Below are positions 36,040 to 45,596 of a stretch of 64,000 nt of DNA, in pieces. Within the stretch, counting starts at the first letter, position 1, and each line of letters starts with the position of its first letter. The notes beneath the pieces were generated by a model, which searched no databases, was not told where the DNA came from, and was given only the letters and a program-made list of their open reading frames with translations. The stretch is from Variovorax brevis. GTDB lineage: Bacteria > Pseudomonadota > Gammaproteobacteria > Burkholderiales > Burkholderiaceae_C. The translations under genes were made by a program, and so were the position numbers. The stretch is from the NCBI RefSeq assembly GCF_030317105.1, contig NZ_JASZYG010000003.1:124001-188000 (forward strand). Direction: 5' to 3'.

Positions 36040-37733
36040 CGGCTCACCCCTGCGCCGGCAGTCCACTTGCCGCTTGCAGCCACCACGTCGCCCAGGCGCA
36101 CTTCGAAGCGCACGCCGCCCGCGTCCGGCGCCAGTTCAATGGTGTAGCTGTCGGCGGGCCGCAGCGGCGCCAGGAACTTGGCGACCGCCAGATGCGGGCT
36201 GCGCCCCACGCGCGCGACGAGCGCAGGCACTTGGGCAAGGGCCTCCAGCACTTCCGACAGGATCAAAGCCCCCGGCAGCAAAGGCTGGCCGGGAAAGTGG
36301 CCCTCGAAACATGGATGGTCGGCAGGCACCTCGCGCGCAAAGCGAAGCGCCTCGCCGTCGCCCGCCAGTTGCGCGAGCGCGAATTCGCGCAGGGCCCGAA
36401 CGCCAAGCTTGCCGGTGGCCTCGCGCGGCAATGACGCAACCTGCACGATGCGACGCGGCACGAACACGGCCTCCAACCGTTGTCGCAGCGCAGCGATGAT
36501 GTCCGCATGCGCCACCTCCGGCGCGACGACGAAGGCCACGGGGCGCACCACGCCGTCGGCCACTTCGTCCGGCAGCCAGAAGGCGCCGTCCTGGACGCCG
36601 GGAATGCTGTTGAGGTGGTAGTTCAGATGCCCCAGCGAACTGCGGCGCCCGGCGACGTGGATGAGGTCGTTGGCGCGCCCCAGCAGCCGGAAGTGCTGGT
36701 CGTCCACCAGTTCCAACACGTCGGCGATGGGCGTGGGTTCGGCCACGAAATCGCCTTCGAAGATGAAACGCTCGGCCCCACCCTCCCCGGTTTCGACGCG
36801 CACGCGGACGTCGCCAAAGGCTTCCCACACATCGGTGCGGGTGGTGCGTCGCGTCGCCACTTGGCCGGTCTCGGTGCTTCCGTAGATCTCGATGAGCGGC
36901 CCGCCCAGCGCCTGCTCGGCCTGCGCGGCCAACTGGGGCGACAGGGGCGCCGTCGCCGAGAGGATGAGGTCGACCGCGGGCAGTTCGATGCCGGACAGCA
37001 ACAGCGTCTTCAGGTGGAATGGCGTGGTCACCAGCGCACGCGGGCGCGGCACCGACGCCAGCGCAGCCGCGATGTCCGCCGGAAAAAAGGGCCGGCCACT
37101 GTCGAAGGCAGCGCCGCCCAGCAGGGCCAGCAAGGCGGACGATTCCAGTCCGTAGCTGTGTTGCACCGGCACCGTGGCGACCAGGGTCAGCCCCTCGAGA
37201 GACGGTCGCTCCAGCAGCGCCGACAGGCGCTTGACGGCTGCCGCCACGCAGCGCACCAGCGTGCCCCATGTCTTGGCATGCGGTTGCGGCACCCCCGTTG
37301 AACCGGAGGTGAGCAGGCTCACTGAATGCAGGTTCGCCGCGATGCGGGGAATGGGCAGCGCCTCGTGGTGGCCCGGCGCGTCAAGGGCGACAGCGACTTT
37401 GGGAAATCCGGGTGCATTCACTTGCGCGTCATCGGCCATGACGTAGATGCCGTCGCCGGACCCCTTCAGCCGAGCCAGGGTGTCAGGCCGCGCATCGGGC
37501 GGCAGCAGGCTGGCCTGGCCGCGTACCAGCGCGCTGGCAAGGCCCACGGCAAAGTGATACCGGTCCATGCACAGGTTGACCGCAGGCCCGTTCGCCGGCA
37601 GCGACGCCGCGAGCCGCTGCACGTCCGACAGGAATTGACGCCCGCTGACAGGCACGCCGTGCCGCCATGCCAGCGGCGCGTCGAGATCGCGCGGCGCAAG
37701 AAGCGGCAGGCCGGGGATGTTCAGTTCGCTCAT
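36036..37733 (-). CDS. AMP-dependent acyl/aryl-ACP ligase fused to a hotdog dehydratase
   Basis: A 565-residue two-domain protein. Residues about 1-455 form an adenylate-forming ligase: P-loop LLTSGSTGVPQPHAKTW, YGSTETGQ, and the C-terminal hinge region LLGRANDLIHVAGRRSSLG. Residues about 469-565 form an ApeI/FabZ-like hotdog domain with H473 and the GHFPGQPLLPG motif. The ligase would load the hydroxybenzoate made by the chorismatase onto the adjacent ACP; the hotdog domain would dehydrate growing chains. In E. coli these are separate genes (ApeH/ApeI), while fused forms occur in other clusters. Both ends overlap neighbours by ATGA. Confidence 0.87.
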   Translation of the reverse strand: MSELNIPGLPLLAPRDLDAPLAWRHGVPVSGRQFLSDVQRLAASLPANGPAVNLCMDRYHFAVGLASALVRGQASLLPPDARPDTLARLKGSGDGIYVMADDAQVNAPGFPKVAVALDAPGHHEALPIPRIAANLHSVSLLTSGSTGVPQPHAKTWGTLVRCVAAAVKRLSALLERPSLEGLTLVATVPVQHSYGLESSALLALLGGAAFDSGRPFFPADIAAALASVPRPRALVTTPFHLKTLLLSGIELPAVDLILSATAPLSPQLAAQAEQALGGPLIEIYGSTETGQVATRRTTRTDVWEAFGDVRVRVETGEGGAERFIFEGDFVAEPTPIADVLELVDDQHFRLLGRANDLIHVAGRRSSLGHLNYHLNSIPGVQDGAFWLPDEVADGVVRPVAFVVAPEVAHADIIAALRQRLEAVFVPRRIVQVASLPREATGKLGVRALREFALAQLAGDGEALRFAREVPADHPCFEGHFPGQPLLPGALILSEVLEALAQVPALVARVGRSPHLAVAKFLAPLRPADSYTIELAPDAGGVRFEVRLGDVVAASGKWTAGAGVSR

Positions 37734-38368
37734 CGGCCCGCCGTGCGCTTGGAACCGGTACCGATCGCGGCATGCACCACGTCCAGCAGCCGCGTCCGTT
37801 CGAACTCCGGATGCAGGCGATAGCGCGCGAAATGCTCACCCAGGAACAGCGCCACCACGCAGGCCGGCGTCAGCACGTTGGCAAGGAAGGACCAGGCGCT
37901 GAACGGAAGCATGAGGTAAACCACGATGGAAGCCGCCACCATCAGCGCGAAATAGACCGCCCAAAGCCGCGTGACCTTGCCGGTGTAGGTCCACATGTCC
38001 GGCGACATGGGGTGGATGCGCTGTGCGAACGCGCCAATCAGCGAAGGACGCCCCGGACGCAGCGTGCTGGCGAACCAGGCGCAAAAGAAGGCGTTGAACC
38101 CCACATGTTGCAGCACGTAAAGATGGTTTGGATTGCCCACCTCACCCCGCGACACCAGGGCAATGACCACGCCCCCCAGCGCCAGCGCGCCCGCGCCGCC
38201 CAACATGCCGAAGCGGCTGGCTGCAAGGCCCAGCACGGCCAGCCACAGCGGCGCGAACAGCGCAACCAGCGCCCACGGCGCGCTCGCGTGATACAGCATC
38301 ATCCAGTGGGATGCGACGGCGTAGGCCACGCCAGCCGCGATCCACAGAGCCAGGCGCCATTGCGACAT
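37730..38368 (-). CDS. COG4648-type integral membrane protein of the polyene cluster
   Basis: A 212-residue protein with about six hydrophobic segments (LALWIAAGVAYAVASHWMM, ALVALFAPLWLAVLGLA, LGGAGALALGGVVIALV and others) and few charged residues between them. It fits the COG4648 membrane proteins that accompany ACP and AMP-ligase genes in aryl-polyene and xanthomonadin clusters (ApeG-like). Function is unknown; a scaffold that holds the synthase at the membrane is a common suggestion. It lies 17 bp after the ACP gene and overlaps the ligase start. Confidence 0.82.
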   Translation of the reverse strand: MSQWRLALWIAAGVAYAVASHWMMLYHASAPWALVALFAPLWLAVLGLAASRFGMLGGAGALALGGVVIALVSRGEVGNPNHLYVLQHVGFNAFFCAWFASTLRPGRPSLIGAFAQRIHPMSPDMWTYTGKVTRLWAVYFALMVAASIVVYLMLPFSAWSFLANVLTPACVVALFLGEHFARYRLHPEFERTRLLDVVHAAIGTGSKRTAGR

Positions 38369-38385
38369 GGCGGAAGGAGACGCGC

Positions 38386-38697
38386 TCAGGGCGCGCCGCG
38401 GTGCTGCGCGACGTGCGCAGCCAGGCTGCGCAGCGACGAGAAGATCTGCTGGTTGCGCTCGTCGTCCGAGCGAAGCTGGAATCCGTAACGGCGCGAAACC
38501 TCCAGCGCCACTTCCAGGATGTCGATCGAGTCCAGGCCCAGGCCTTCGCCATACAAGGGCGCCGAAGGCAGGATGTCCTCGGGCGCAACCTCCAGGTTCA
38601 GTGCCTCGACCAGCAGCACGGCCAGCTCATGCTCGAGCGGCAATTGTTGGGACGCATCGCCGGCGGCGGGAAAGGAAGACTCGGCGGTCAGGGGCAA
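38386..38697 (-). CDS. Acyl carrier protein of the aryl-polyene-like cluster
   Basis: A roughly 103-residue acyl carrier protein. The phosphopantetheine site is GLGLDSIDILE (Ser57 with the start used here), followed by VSRRYGFQLRSDDERNQQIFSSL, typical of aryl-polyene ACPs. There is no ATG in frame. I chose the TTG at 38697 because GGAG lies 6 bases upstream and a TATAAT box (38739-38734) would give a short leader; a second TTG further in (before PLEHEL) would also leave a complete ACP. It is the promoter-proximal gene of the minus-strand arm and divergent from the HerA-like ATPase gene. Confidence 0.82.
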   Translation of the reverse strand: MPLTAESSFPAAGDASQQLPLEHELAVLLVEALNLEVAPEDILPSAPLYGEGLGLDSIDILEVALEVSRRYGFQLRSDDERNQQIFSSLRSLAAHVAQHRGAP

Positions 38698-38733
38698 AGG
38701 AAGCTCCAGCAACGTTTCACAATAGGTTGTGGA

Positions 38734-38739
38734 ATTATA
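38734..38739 (-). promoter_or_regulatory. Putative -10 box of the polyene operon
   Basis: A consensus TATAAT on the minus strand about 37 bp upstream of the ACP start. It is the only consensus -10 in this 93-bp divergent gap. No clear -35 was found at the usual spacing. Confidence 0.5.
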
Positions 38740-38790
38740 GGGAGGGGCTTTGGATAGACTGAGCGCTTCAAAATCACCTGGGAGCCTTCC

Positions 38791-40308
38791 ATGGCAGAGC
38801 CACTTCTGATTGCCAGGCACGGCGCCACCGAGTGCTCGCTGCTGCCGGGCCTGACCAACCGCCATGGGCTGATCACGGGCGCAACGGGCACGGGCAAGAC
38901 CGTCACCTTGCAAACGCTGGCCGAGCGCCTGTCCAGCATTGGCGTTCCCGTCTTCATGGCGGACGTCAAGGGCGACCTGACCGGCATGAGCCAGAGCGGC
39001 AACATCGGCGAGAAATTGGCCGCCACGCTGAAGGATCGGGGCATCGAGCTGCCCGCGCCGCTGGCCTGCCCGGTCACGCTTTGGGATGTGTTCGGCGAAC
39101 AGGGCCACCCCGTGCGCGCGACCATCTCCGACATGGGCCCCCTGCTGCTGGGCCGAATGCTGGACCTCAACGAAACGCAAGCCGGCGTGCTCAACCTGGT
39201 GTTCAAGATCGCGGACGACGGCGGCATGCTGCTGCTCGACCTGAAAGACCTGCGCGCCATGCTTCAGCACGTGGGCGAGAACGCCAGCCAGTACACGACG
39301 GAGTATGGAAACATCAGCGCCGCCAGCGTCGGCGCCATCCAGCGCGGCTTGCTGCAAATCGAGACGCAAGGCGGCGACAAGTTCTTCGGCGAGCCCATGC
39401 TCGACATTGCCGACTTCATGCAGACCGTCGGGGGCAAGGGTGTCGTGAACATCCTGACCGCCGACAAGCTGATGAACTCGCCGCGCCTGTACGCGACCTT
39501 CCTGCTGTGGCTGCTGTCGGAGCTGTTCGAGCACCTGCCCGAGATCGGCGACCCGGACAAACCCAAGCTGGTGTTCTTCTTCGACGAGGCGCATTTGCTG
39601 TTCAACGAGGCGCCCAAGGCCCTCGTCGAGCGGATCGAACTGGTCGTGCGGCTCGTTCGTTCCAAGGGCGTGGGGGTGTTTTTCGTCACCCAGAACCCGC
39701 TGGACATTCCCGATTCCGTGCTGGCCCAGTTGGGCAACCGCGTTCAGCACGCGCTGCGTGCCTTCACGCCGCGCGACCAGAAGGCGGTCAAGGCCACAGC
39801 CACGACCATGCGGCAAAAGCCAGGACTGGATATCGAGACCGCGATCACGGAGCTTGCGGTGGGCGAGGCGCTGGTGAGCTTCCTCGACGAAAAAGGACGC
39901 CCCAGCGTCACCGAGCGCGTGTACGTGGTTCCGCCAGCGAGCCAGATCGGACCGATCACGCCGGTTCAACGCCAGGCGCTGCTGGCGGGGTCGCTGGTGG
40001 CCGGAGTCTATGAAAAGGCGGTGGATCGCGAATCCGCCTATGAAACGCTCAAGGGCCGCGCGGCCAGCGCGCCCGATGCGCCCGTGCCCGGCAAACCGGG
40101 CGCACCCGGCGCCGCGGCAGAAAGCGGCGGGATCATGGGCAACCTCAATGAAATCCTGTTCGGCACGACCGGCCCCCGCGGCGGCAAGAAGGACGGACTG
40201 GCGCAAACCATGGCCAAGTCCGCCGTCCGCACCATGGGAACCACCGTGGGCCGCGAGATCCTCCGCGGCGTGCTGGGCGGTATTTTCGGCTCCAAGAAAG
40301 GGCGCTGA
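38791..40308 (+). CDS. HerA-like ATPase of the DUF853 (YjgR) family
   Basis: A 505-residue FtsK/HerA-superfamily ATPase. Walker A is GATGTGKT at 30-37, Walker [11 protein letters not shown] around 259-268, and an arginine-finger-like region follows ([23 protein letters not shown]). The C-terminal 90 residues are Ala/Gly/Pro-rich and end in a basic GIFGSKKGR. Members of DUF853 are widespread in proteobacteria and of unknown function. I treat this as a conserved gene, not a defence helicase, since no NurA or SIR2 partner is present. The ATG at 38791 has a GGGAG site; it is divergent from the ACP gene. Confidence 0.9.
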   Translation: MAEPLLIARHGATECSLLPGLTNRHGLITGATGTGKTVTLQTLAERLSSIGVPVFMADVKGDLTGMSQSGNIGEKLAATLKDRGIELPAPLACPVTLWDVFGEQGHPVRATISDMGPLLLGRMLDLNETQAGVLNLVFKIADDGGMLLLDLKDLRAMLQHVGENASQYTTEYGNISAASVGAIQRGLLQIETQGGDKFFGEPMLDIADFMQTVGGKGVVNILTADKLMNSPRLYATFLLWLLSELFEHLPEIGDPDKPKLVFFFDEAHLLFNEAPKALVERIELVVRLVRSKGVGVFFVTQNPLDIPDSVLAQLGNRVQHALRAFTPRDQKAVKATATTMRQKPGLDIETAITELAVGEALVSFLDEKGRPSVTERVYVVPPASQIGPITPVQRQALLAGSLVAGVYEKAVDRESAYETLKGRAASAPDAPVPGKPGAPGAAAESGGIMGNLNEILFGTTGPRGGKKDGLAQTMAKSAVRTMGTTVGREILRGVLGGIFGSKKGR

Positions 40309-40348
40309 CCGCGCCGGCTTGTTGCACGTGCCAGGCCAGCCGCACCCC

Positions 40349-41104
40349 ATGCAACTCCCTTGGCTCGCACCCGGCGAACCCGTGCCCGCGGCGTCGAGCG
40401 CCTGGGGCCCGCGCGACCCCGTGCCCGGCTTGCTCGCCGCGGGCGGCGCGCTGGATGTCGCGAGCCTGCTGCAGGCCTACAGCAGCGGTGTTTTTCCATG
40501 GTTCAGCGAGGGCCAGCCCATCCTCTGGTGGAGCCCGGATCCGCGGATGACGCTGGACGTGTCGCGCTTTCGGGTGCACCGGTCGATGGCCAAGACCTTG
40601 CGCCGCTTCGTGGCCGACCCGCACTGCGAAGTGCGCTTCGACACCCAGTTCGAGGCGATCATCGGCGCCTGCTCGAAGATGCCGCGCACCGGCCAGTCGG
40701 GCACGTGGATCGTCCCTGAAATGATCGAGGCCTACGCGGAACTGCATCGCGCGGGCCATGCGCATAGCGTGGAGACATGGGTCGACGGGCAACTGGTGGG
40801 GGGTCTGTATTGCGTCAACATCGGTCGGGCGGTGTTCGGCGAATCGATGTTCGCGCTGCGTCCCGACGCCTCGAAGATCGCCTTGTCGGCACTGGTCGCC
40901 TTCAGCCGCCAGCACGGCATCGGCATGATCGATTGCCAGCAGAACACCGCGCATCTGGCCAGCTTGGGCGCGGCGGAAATGCCACGCTCCCAATTCGTGG
41001 CACATGTGTCACGGGCTCGTCAACTGGCAGCTCCCACGTGGCGTTTTGACCCCGTATACTGGACTCAACTCCTGCCTGCGCGACCCCTCCAGCCGACGAC
41101 GTGA
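40349..41104 (+). CDS. aat: Leucyl/phenylalanyl-tRNA-protein transferase Aat
   Basis: A 251-residue L/F-transferase of the N-degron pathway that adds Leu or Phe to proteins beginning with Arg or Lys, marking them for ClpAP. Signatures are [46 protein letters not shown] split across the core, GESMFAL and [15 protein letters not shown]. The ATG at 40349 is supported by homology (MQLPWLAPG). Its stop overlaps the GTG start of bpt, so both N-degron transferases are coupled. Confidence 0.95.
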   Translation: MQLPWLAPGEPVPAASSAWGPRDPVPGLLAAGGALDVASLLQAYSSGVFPWFSEGQPILWWSPDPRMTLDVSRFRVHRSMAKTLRRFVADPHCEVRFDTQFEAIIGACSKMPRTGQSGTWIVPEMIEAYAELHRAGHAHSVETWVDGQLVGGLYCVNIGRAVFGESMFALRPDASKIALSALVAFSRQHGIGMIDCQQNTAHLASLGAAEMPRSQFVAHVSRARQLAAPTWRFDPVYWTQLLPARPLQPTT

Positions 41105-41850
41105 CGCACCTCAAGGACCTCCCTTTCCAGACCCTGCAGTTCTATGCAACGGCGCCGTATCCGTGCAGCTACCTGCCTGACCGCCTTGCAAGGTCGCAGG
41201 TCGCCACCCCCAGTCACCTGATTCACAGCGACGCGTATTCGGACCTGGTGCTGAGCGGGTTCCGGCGCAGCGGCATGTTCACCTACCGCCCGTATTGCGA
41301 TGGCTGCCACGCCTGCGTGCCCCTGCGGGTGCGGGTCAATGAATTCAAGCCCAGCCGCAGCCAGCGCCGGGCGCGCGCCCGGCACGCCGATTTGCAGGCG
41401 CGCGTTCTCAAGCTCTGCTTTGTGCCCGAGCACTACCAGCTCTACCTGCGCTACCAGAATGGCCGCCACGCGGGCGGCGGCATGGACCACGACAGCATCG
41501 ACCAGTACACGCAGTTCCTGCTGCAAAGCCGCGTCAATTCACGTCTTGTGGAGTTTCGCGAGACGCTTCCGGACGGCAGCCCCGGCGCGCTGAAGATGGT
41601 GTCCATCCTGGATGTGCTCAACGATGGCCTGTCCGCCGTCTACACCTTCTACGAACCCGATGCCGGCGCCGCCTACGGCACCTTCAGCGTGCTGTGGCAA
41701 ATCGAGCAGGCGCGCCAGCTCGGCCTGCCGCACGTCTACCTGGGCTACTGGATCCAGGGCAGTTCGAAGATGAACTACAAGATCCGCTACGCCCCCAATG
41801 AAGTACTGGTCGATGGACGCTGGCAAGCGCAATCCCATTTCACCAAGTAA
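41101..41850 (+). CDS. bpt: Aspartate/glutamate leucyltransferase Bpt
   Basis: A 249-residue arginyltransferase-family protein that in bacteria transfers Leu to N-terminal Asp or Glu. The N-terminal cysteine cluster is present: C22 (YPCSYLP) and C66/C69/C72 (YCDGCHAC). [24 protein letters not shown] and [11 protein letters not shown] are family signatures. The start is GTG at 41101, within GTGA, overlapping aat. Together Aat and Bpt give the full bacterial Leu-dependent N-degron branch. Confidence 0.95.
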   Translation: MTHLKDLPFQTLQFYATAPYPCSYLPDRLARSQVATPSHLIHSDAYSDLVLSGFRRSGMFTYRPYCDGCHACVPLRVRVNEFKPSRSQRRARARHADLQARVLKLCFVPEHYQLYLRYQNGRHAGGGMDHDSIDQYTQFLLQSRVNSRLVEFRETLPDGSPGALKMVSILDVLNDGLSAVYTFYEPDAGAAYGTFSVLWQIEQARQLGLPHVYLGYWIQGSSKMNYKIRYAPNEVLVDGRWQAQSHFTK

Positions 41851-41880
41851 AATTGCCAGCAGTCCCCAACCTGCTGAGCC

Positions 41881-42699
41881 ATGAGAAAAACACAGTCCGA
41901 CGTTCCTGCGACGCCCGTCATCCAGGTGATCGAGCGCATGTTTGCGCTGATCGATGTGCTGGCCTCGCGCGAAGAGGCAATCTCGCTGAAGGAAATCAGC
42001 GAGAAAACCGGCCTGCATCCCTCCACCACGCACCGCATCCTCAACGACTTGGCCGTGGGCCGCTTCGTGGACCGCCCCGAGGCGGGCAGCTACCGCCTGG
42101 GCATGCGCCTGCTGGAGCTGGGCAATCTCGTCAAGGGACGGCTCAACGTGCGTGATGCGGCGCTGGCCCCCATGCGGGAGCTTCACAAGGTCACGCAGCA
42201 GCCCGTCAACCTGAGCATGCGCCAGGGCGACGAAATCGTGTACATCGAGCGTGCCTTCAGCGAGCGTTCGGGCATGCAGGTGGTGCGCGCCATCGGCGGC
42301 CGGGCGCCCCTGCACCTGACGTCCACCGGCAAGCTGTTCCTTGCGCTCGACGATCCGCAGCGTGTGCGCAGCTATGCCACGCGCACGGGCCTCGCGGGCC
42401 ACACCCGCAACAGCATCACGCAGTTGCCGAACCTGGAGCGTGAGCTGTCGAAGGCGCGCCAGTACGGCATCGCGCGCGACAACGAAGAGCTGGAGTTGGG
42501 GGTTCGCTGCATGGCCGCCGGCATCTACGACGACCAGGGCAAGCTGGTGGCGGGCTTGTCGATTTCCGCACCGGCGGATCGACTGGACGACGGATGGCTG
42601 CCCAAGCTGCAGGCCACCGCCAATGAGATTTCAGGGGCGCTCGGCTACAAGGCGACGAATTCCAGTACGCCGTCCGGTACGGCCGCACCAGCCGCTTGA
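41881..42699 (+). CDS. IclR-family transcriptional regulator
   Basis: A 272-residue IclR regulator. The N-terminal helix-turn-helix covers about 15-80 (SLKEISEKTGLHPSTTHRILNDL), followed by the family stretch GSYRLGMRLLELGNLV. The ligand domain has VNLSMRQGDEIVYIERAFSERSGMQVVR and APLHLTSTGKLFL and ends VAGLSISAPADRL. It sits alone downstream of bpt with no divergent catabolic operon, so its target is not apparent. A short Ser/Thr/Ala-rich tail follows the domain. Confidence 0.9.
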   Translation: MRKTQSDVPATPVIQVIERMFALIDVLASREEAISLKEISEKTGLHPSTTHRILNDLAVGRFVDRPEAGSYRLGMRLLELGNLVKGRLNVRDAALAPMRELHKVTQQPVNLSMRQGDEIVYIERAFSERSGMQVVRAIGGRAPLHLTSTGKLFLALDDPQRVRSYATRTGLAGHTRNSITQLPNLERELSKARQYGIARDNEELELGVRCMAAGIYDDQGKLVAGLSISAPADRLDDGWLPKLQATANEISGALGYKATNSSTPSGTAAPAA

Positions 42700-42733
42700 C
42701 CTGCGGCCTGATTGCTCAGGCCGCAACCGTTGA

Positions 42734-43900
42734 TCAACCCGCCGCGTTGGACGTGACAACCGGCGCGTGGCTCGCAGCCGGCGCCATCATTTGCGTGGCT
42801 TCAACCCAGCGACGAACACGTTCGGCGTCGCCAATCCGGCTCAGCTTGCCGGCGGAATCCAGGAACACCATGATGAGCTTGCGCCCGGCAATCTTGGTCT
42901 GCATGACCAGGCACTGGCCTGCTTCGGAGATGTAGCCGGTCTTTTGCAGGCCGATGTCCCACTCGGGGTTCTTCACGAGGCGATTGGTGGTGTTGAACTG
43001 CAGGACGCGGCTTCCGATTTCGACCTGATGCTCAGGCGAGGTCGTGAGCTGCCGCAGCATCGGATCGGCGTAGGCGTAGTTCACCAGCACCGCCAAGTCT
43101 TGCGCGCTGGACTGGTTGTTGCTGGACAGCCCCGTCGGCTCCACATAGCGCGTGTCGCGCATGCCGAGCATCCGGGCCTTGGCGTTCATCATGCTGACGA
43201 AGGTGTCGAGGCCACCGGGGTAGGTGCGTCCCAAGGCATGTGCCGCGCGGTTTTCGCTCGACATCAGCGCCAGGTGGAGCAGCTCGCCACGCGACAGGGT
43301 CGTGCCCACGCGAAGGCGCGAACTGCTGCGCTTTTCGGTGTCGACGTCTTCTTCGGTGATGGTGATCGGTTCGTCAGCCGGCAAATGGGCTTCGCTGATC
43401 AGCACGCCGGTCATCAGCTTTGTGATCGATGCGATCGGCAGCACGGCGTGGTCGTTCTTGCTGAAAAGCACTTCGCGCGTGTCCTGGTCGACGACCAGTG
43501 CCACGCTCGACTTCAGGTCAAGAACGTCGTCCTTGCCGTGCAGGCCGGCCATCTGGCCGAATGAAAGACGGGGCGGCGCTTCGGCCACGCGCACCACGGA
43601 GCGGCGCTGGACGGCAACGTAGGTCTTGCCGTTGCGCTTGCCGAGGGTGGCCACCACGTTGCGTCCACCGCGAACACTCCTGGCGTCGTCGTCGTCCCTG
43701 GATGCCTTGGCACTCTTCGCTGCGGCGGGCTTTGCCTTGGCGGTTGAAGCGACCGCCGTCTTCCTGGCGGCGACTTCCTTCTTGGTGGCCGCCTGTGCAC
43801 CAGACAACAAAATCGCCGTGGCGAAGAACGCGACGGCGATGGTGCGAAGGCCTGGCAGGAACCGCTGGCTAGAATCTCGGCGAAGACAGGCTTCGGGCAT
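42734..43900 (-). CDS. pbpG: D-alanyl-D-alanine endopeptidase (PBP7/PbpG-type)
   Basis: A 388-residue periplasmic serine peptidase. The signal peptide ends near AQA (residue 37). A low-complexity Ala/Lys region and a short basic linker (40-105) precede the S11 peptidase domain. Active-site motifs are SITK (S158-K161), SEN (S215-N217) and KTG (K320-G322). PBP7-type enzymes cleave DD-crosslinks in peptidoglycan and are dispensable. The N-terminal extension compared with E. coli PbpG (about 310 residues) is a local feature. The gene is monocistronic, between the converging IclR gene and leuA. Confidence 0.92.
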   Translation of the reverse strand: MPEACLRRDSSQRFLPGLRTIAVAFFATAILLSGAQAATKKEVAARKTAVASTAKAKPAAAKSAKASRDDDDARSVRGGRNVVATLGKRNGKTYVAVQRRSVVRVAEAPPRLSFGQMAGLHGKDDVLDLKSSVALVVDQDTREVLFSKNDHAVLPIASITKLMTGVLISEAHLPADEPITITEEDVDTEKRSSSRLRVGTTLSRGELLHLALMSSENRAAHALGRTYPGGLDTFVSMMNAKARMLGMRDTRYVEPTGLSSNNQSSAQDLAVLVNYAYADPMLRQLTTSPEHQVEIGSRVLQFNTTNRLVKNPEWDIGLQKTGYISEAGQCLVMQTKIAGRKLIMVFLDSAGKLSRIGDAERVRRWVEATQMMAPAASHAPVVTSNAAG

Positions 43901-44018
43901 TTAAAAACTCTCCGGCGGCGACATATAAGCGCCGCAGTTTATCCAAATAGAAAAATACACGCAATATCAGTTACTTGCATCCTCTTCTTCCATTGAATAC
44001 AAAGGACTACACCAAAAC

Positions 44019-45557
44019 CTAGCCCTGCGCGGCAACTCTCTCAGCTTGGCTCTGTAACTTGTTGAGCGCACTCAAATATGCCTTGGCCGACGCTACCACG
44101 ATGTCAGGGTCTGCCCCAACGCCGTTGACCACGCGGCCCGCGTTTTGCAGGCGCACCGTTACTTCACCCTGGCTTTCGGTCGATCCGCTGATCGCATTGA
44201 CCGAATAAAGCACCATTTCCGCGCCGCTCTTGACGTGCGACTCAATGGCCTTGAGGGAAGCATCCACCGGTCCATTTCCATCGGACTGTCCGGTGACTTC
44301 CTTGCCCTCCACGGTGAACACGACGCGGGCGTGAGGCCGTTCGCCGGTTTCGCTGTGTTGGGAAAGTGACACAAAGCCAAACTGTTCACCAACGTGTGAC
44401 CCGTCTTCGTCGCTGACAAGCGCGAGGATGTCCTCATCAAAAATATCGCTCTTGCGATCGGCCAGCTCCTTGAAGCGCATGAAAGCCGTGTTGATGTCCG
44501 ACTCGCTCTCCATGGTGACGCCCAGATCCACCAGACGCTGTTTGAATGCGTTACGCCCGCTCAGCTTGCCCAGCACGATTTTGTTGTTGGTCCAGCCCAC
44601 GTCCTCGGCACGCATGATTTCGTAGGTGTCGCGCGCCTTCAGCACGCCGTCCTGGTGGATGCCGGAGGCGTGTGCAAAGGCATTGGCGCCGACCACGGCC
44701 TTATTCGGCTGCACCACGAAGCCGGTCGTCTGGCTGACCATGCGGCTGGCGGCGAGGATGTGCTGCGTGTCGATGCCCAGGTCCAGCCCGAAATAGTCGC
44801 GGCGCGTCTTGACGGCCATGACGATTTCCTCGAGCGAACAGTTGCCCGCGCGCTCGCCCAGGCCGTTGATGGTGCACTCGACCTGCCGCGCGCCGCCGAT
44901 CTTCACGCCGGCCAGCGAATTGGCCACCGCCATGCCCAGGTCGTTGTGGCAATGCACCGACCACACGGCCTTGTCGCTGTTGGGAATGCGCTCGCGCAAG
45001 TTCTTGATGAAGTTGCCGTACAGCTCCGGAATGGCGTAGCCGACGGTGTCGGGCACGTTGATGGTCGTGGCGCCTTCCTTGATGACGGCTTCGAGCACGC
45101 GGCAAAGGAAGTCTTCGTCGCTGCGGTAGCCGTCTTCAGGGCTGAACTCGATGTCGTCCATCAGGTTGCGGGCGAAGCGCACGGAGAGCTTGGCCTGCTC
45201 GAACACCTCATCGGGCGTCATGCGCAGCTTCTTTTCCATGTGCAGCGCGGACGTGGCAATGAAGGTGTGGATGCGGCCACGCGCCGCCCCTTTCAGCGCT
45301 TCGCCGGCGCGGGCGATGTCACGATCGTTGGCGCGGGACAGGCCGCACACGATCGAATCCTTGATGGCGTTGGCAATTGCCTTCACCGCCTCGAAGTCGC
45401 CGTTGGAACTGGCCGGAAATCCCGCCTCGATCACGTCGACCTTCAGGCGCTCCAGTTGCTTGGCGATGCGCATCTTTTCGTCGCGCGTCATGGAGGCCCC
45501 GGGCGACTGTTCGCCGTCGCGCAGGGTGGTGTCGAAAATGATCAGCTTGTCGGTCAT
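44019..45557 (-). CDS. leuA: 2-isopropylmalate synthase, type 1 (LeuA)
   Basis: A 512-residue enzyme that condenses acetyl-CoA with 2-ketoisovalerate, the first committed step of leucine synthesis. The N-terminal TIM barrel starts with [18 protein letters not shown] (metal-binding Asp). [15 protein letters not shown] and [18 protein letters not shown] contain the HxN/H metal ligands. The C-terminal regulatory domain (about 390-512) includes [12 protein letters not shown] and should bind leucine for feedback inhibition. The ATG at 45557 follows GGAG. It lies 39 bp after a second, type 2 leuA gene on the same strand. Confidence 0.95.
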   Translation of the reverse strand: MTDKLIIFDTTLRDGEQSPGASMTRDEKMRIAKQLERLKVDVIEAGFPASSNGDFEAVKAIANAIKDSIVCGLSRANDRDIARAGEALKGAARGRIHTFIATSALHMEKKLRMTPDEVFEQAKLSVRFARNLMDDIEFSPEDGYRSDEDFLCRVLEAVIKEGATTINVPDTVGYAIPELYGNFIKNLRERIPNSDKAVWSVHCHNDLGMAVANSLAGVKIGGARQVECTINGLGERAGNCSLEEIVMAVKTRRDYFGLDLGIDTQHILAASRMVSQTTGFVVQPNKAVVGANAFAHASGIHQDGVLKARDTYEIMRAEDVGWTNNKIVLGKLSGRNAFKQRLVDLGVTMESESDINTAFMRFKELADRKSDIFDEDILALVSDEDGSHVGEQFGFVSLSQHSETGERPHARVVFTVEGKEVTGQSDGNGPVDASLKAIESHVKSGAEMVLYSVNAISGSTESQGEVTVRLQNAGRVVNGVGADPDIVVASAKAYLSALNKLQSQAERVAAQG

Positions 45558-45596
45558 CGTGAATCTCCTTTATTGCGGCCGGCGGCACGTGAATGC

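Noticed and set aside
38791..40308. HerA-like ATPase as part of a defence system
   Set aside because: It belongs to the widespread DUF853/YjgR family and has no NurA, SIR2 or DUF4297 partner next to it.
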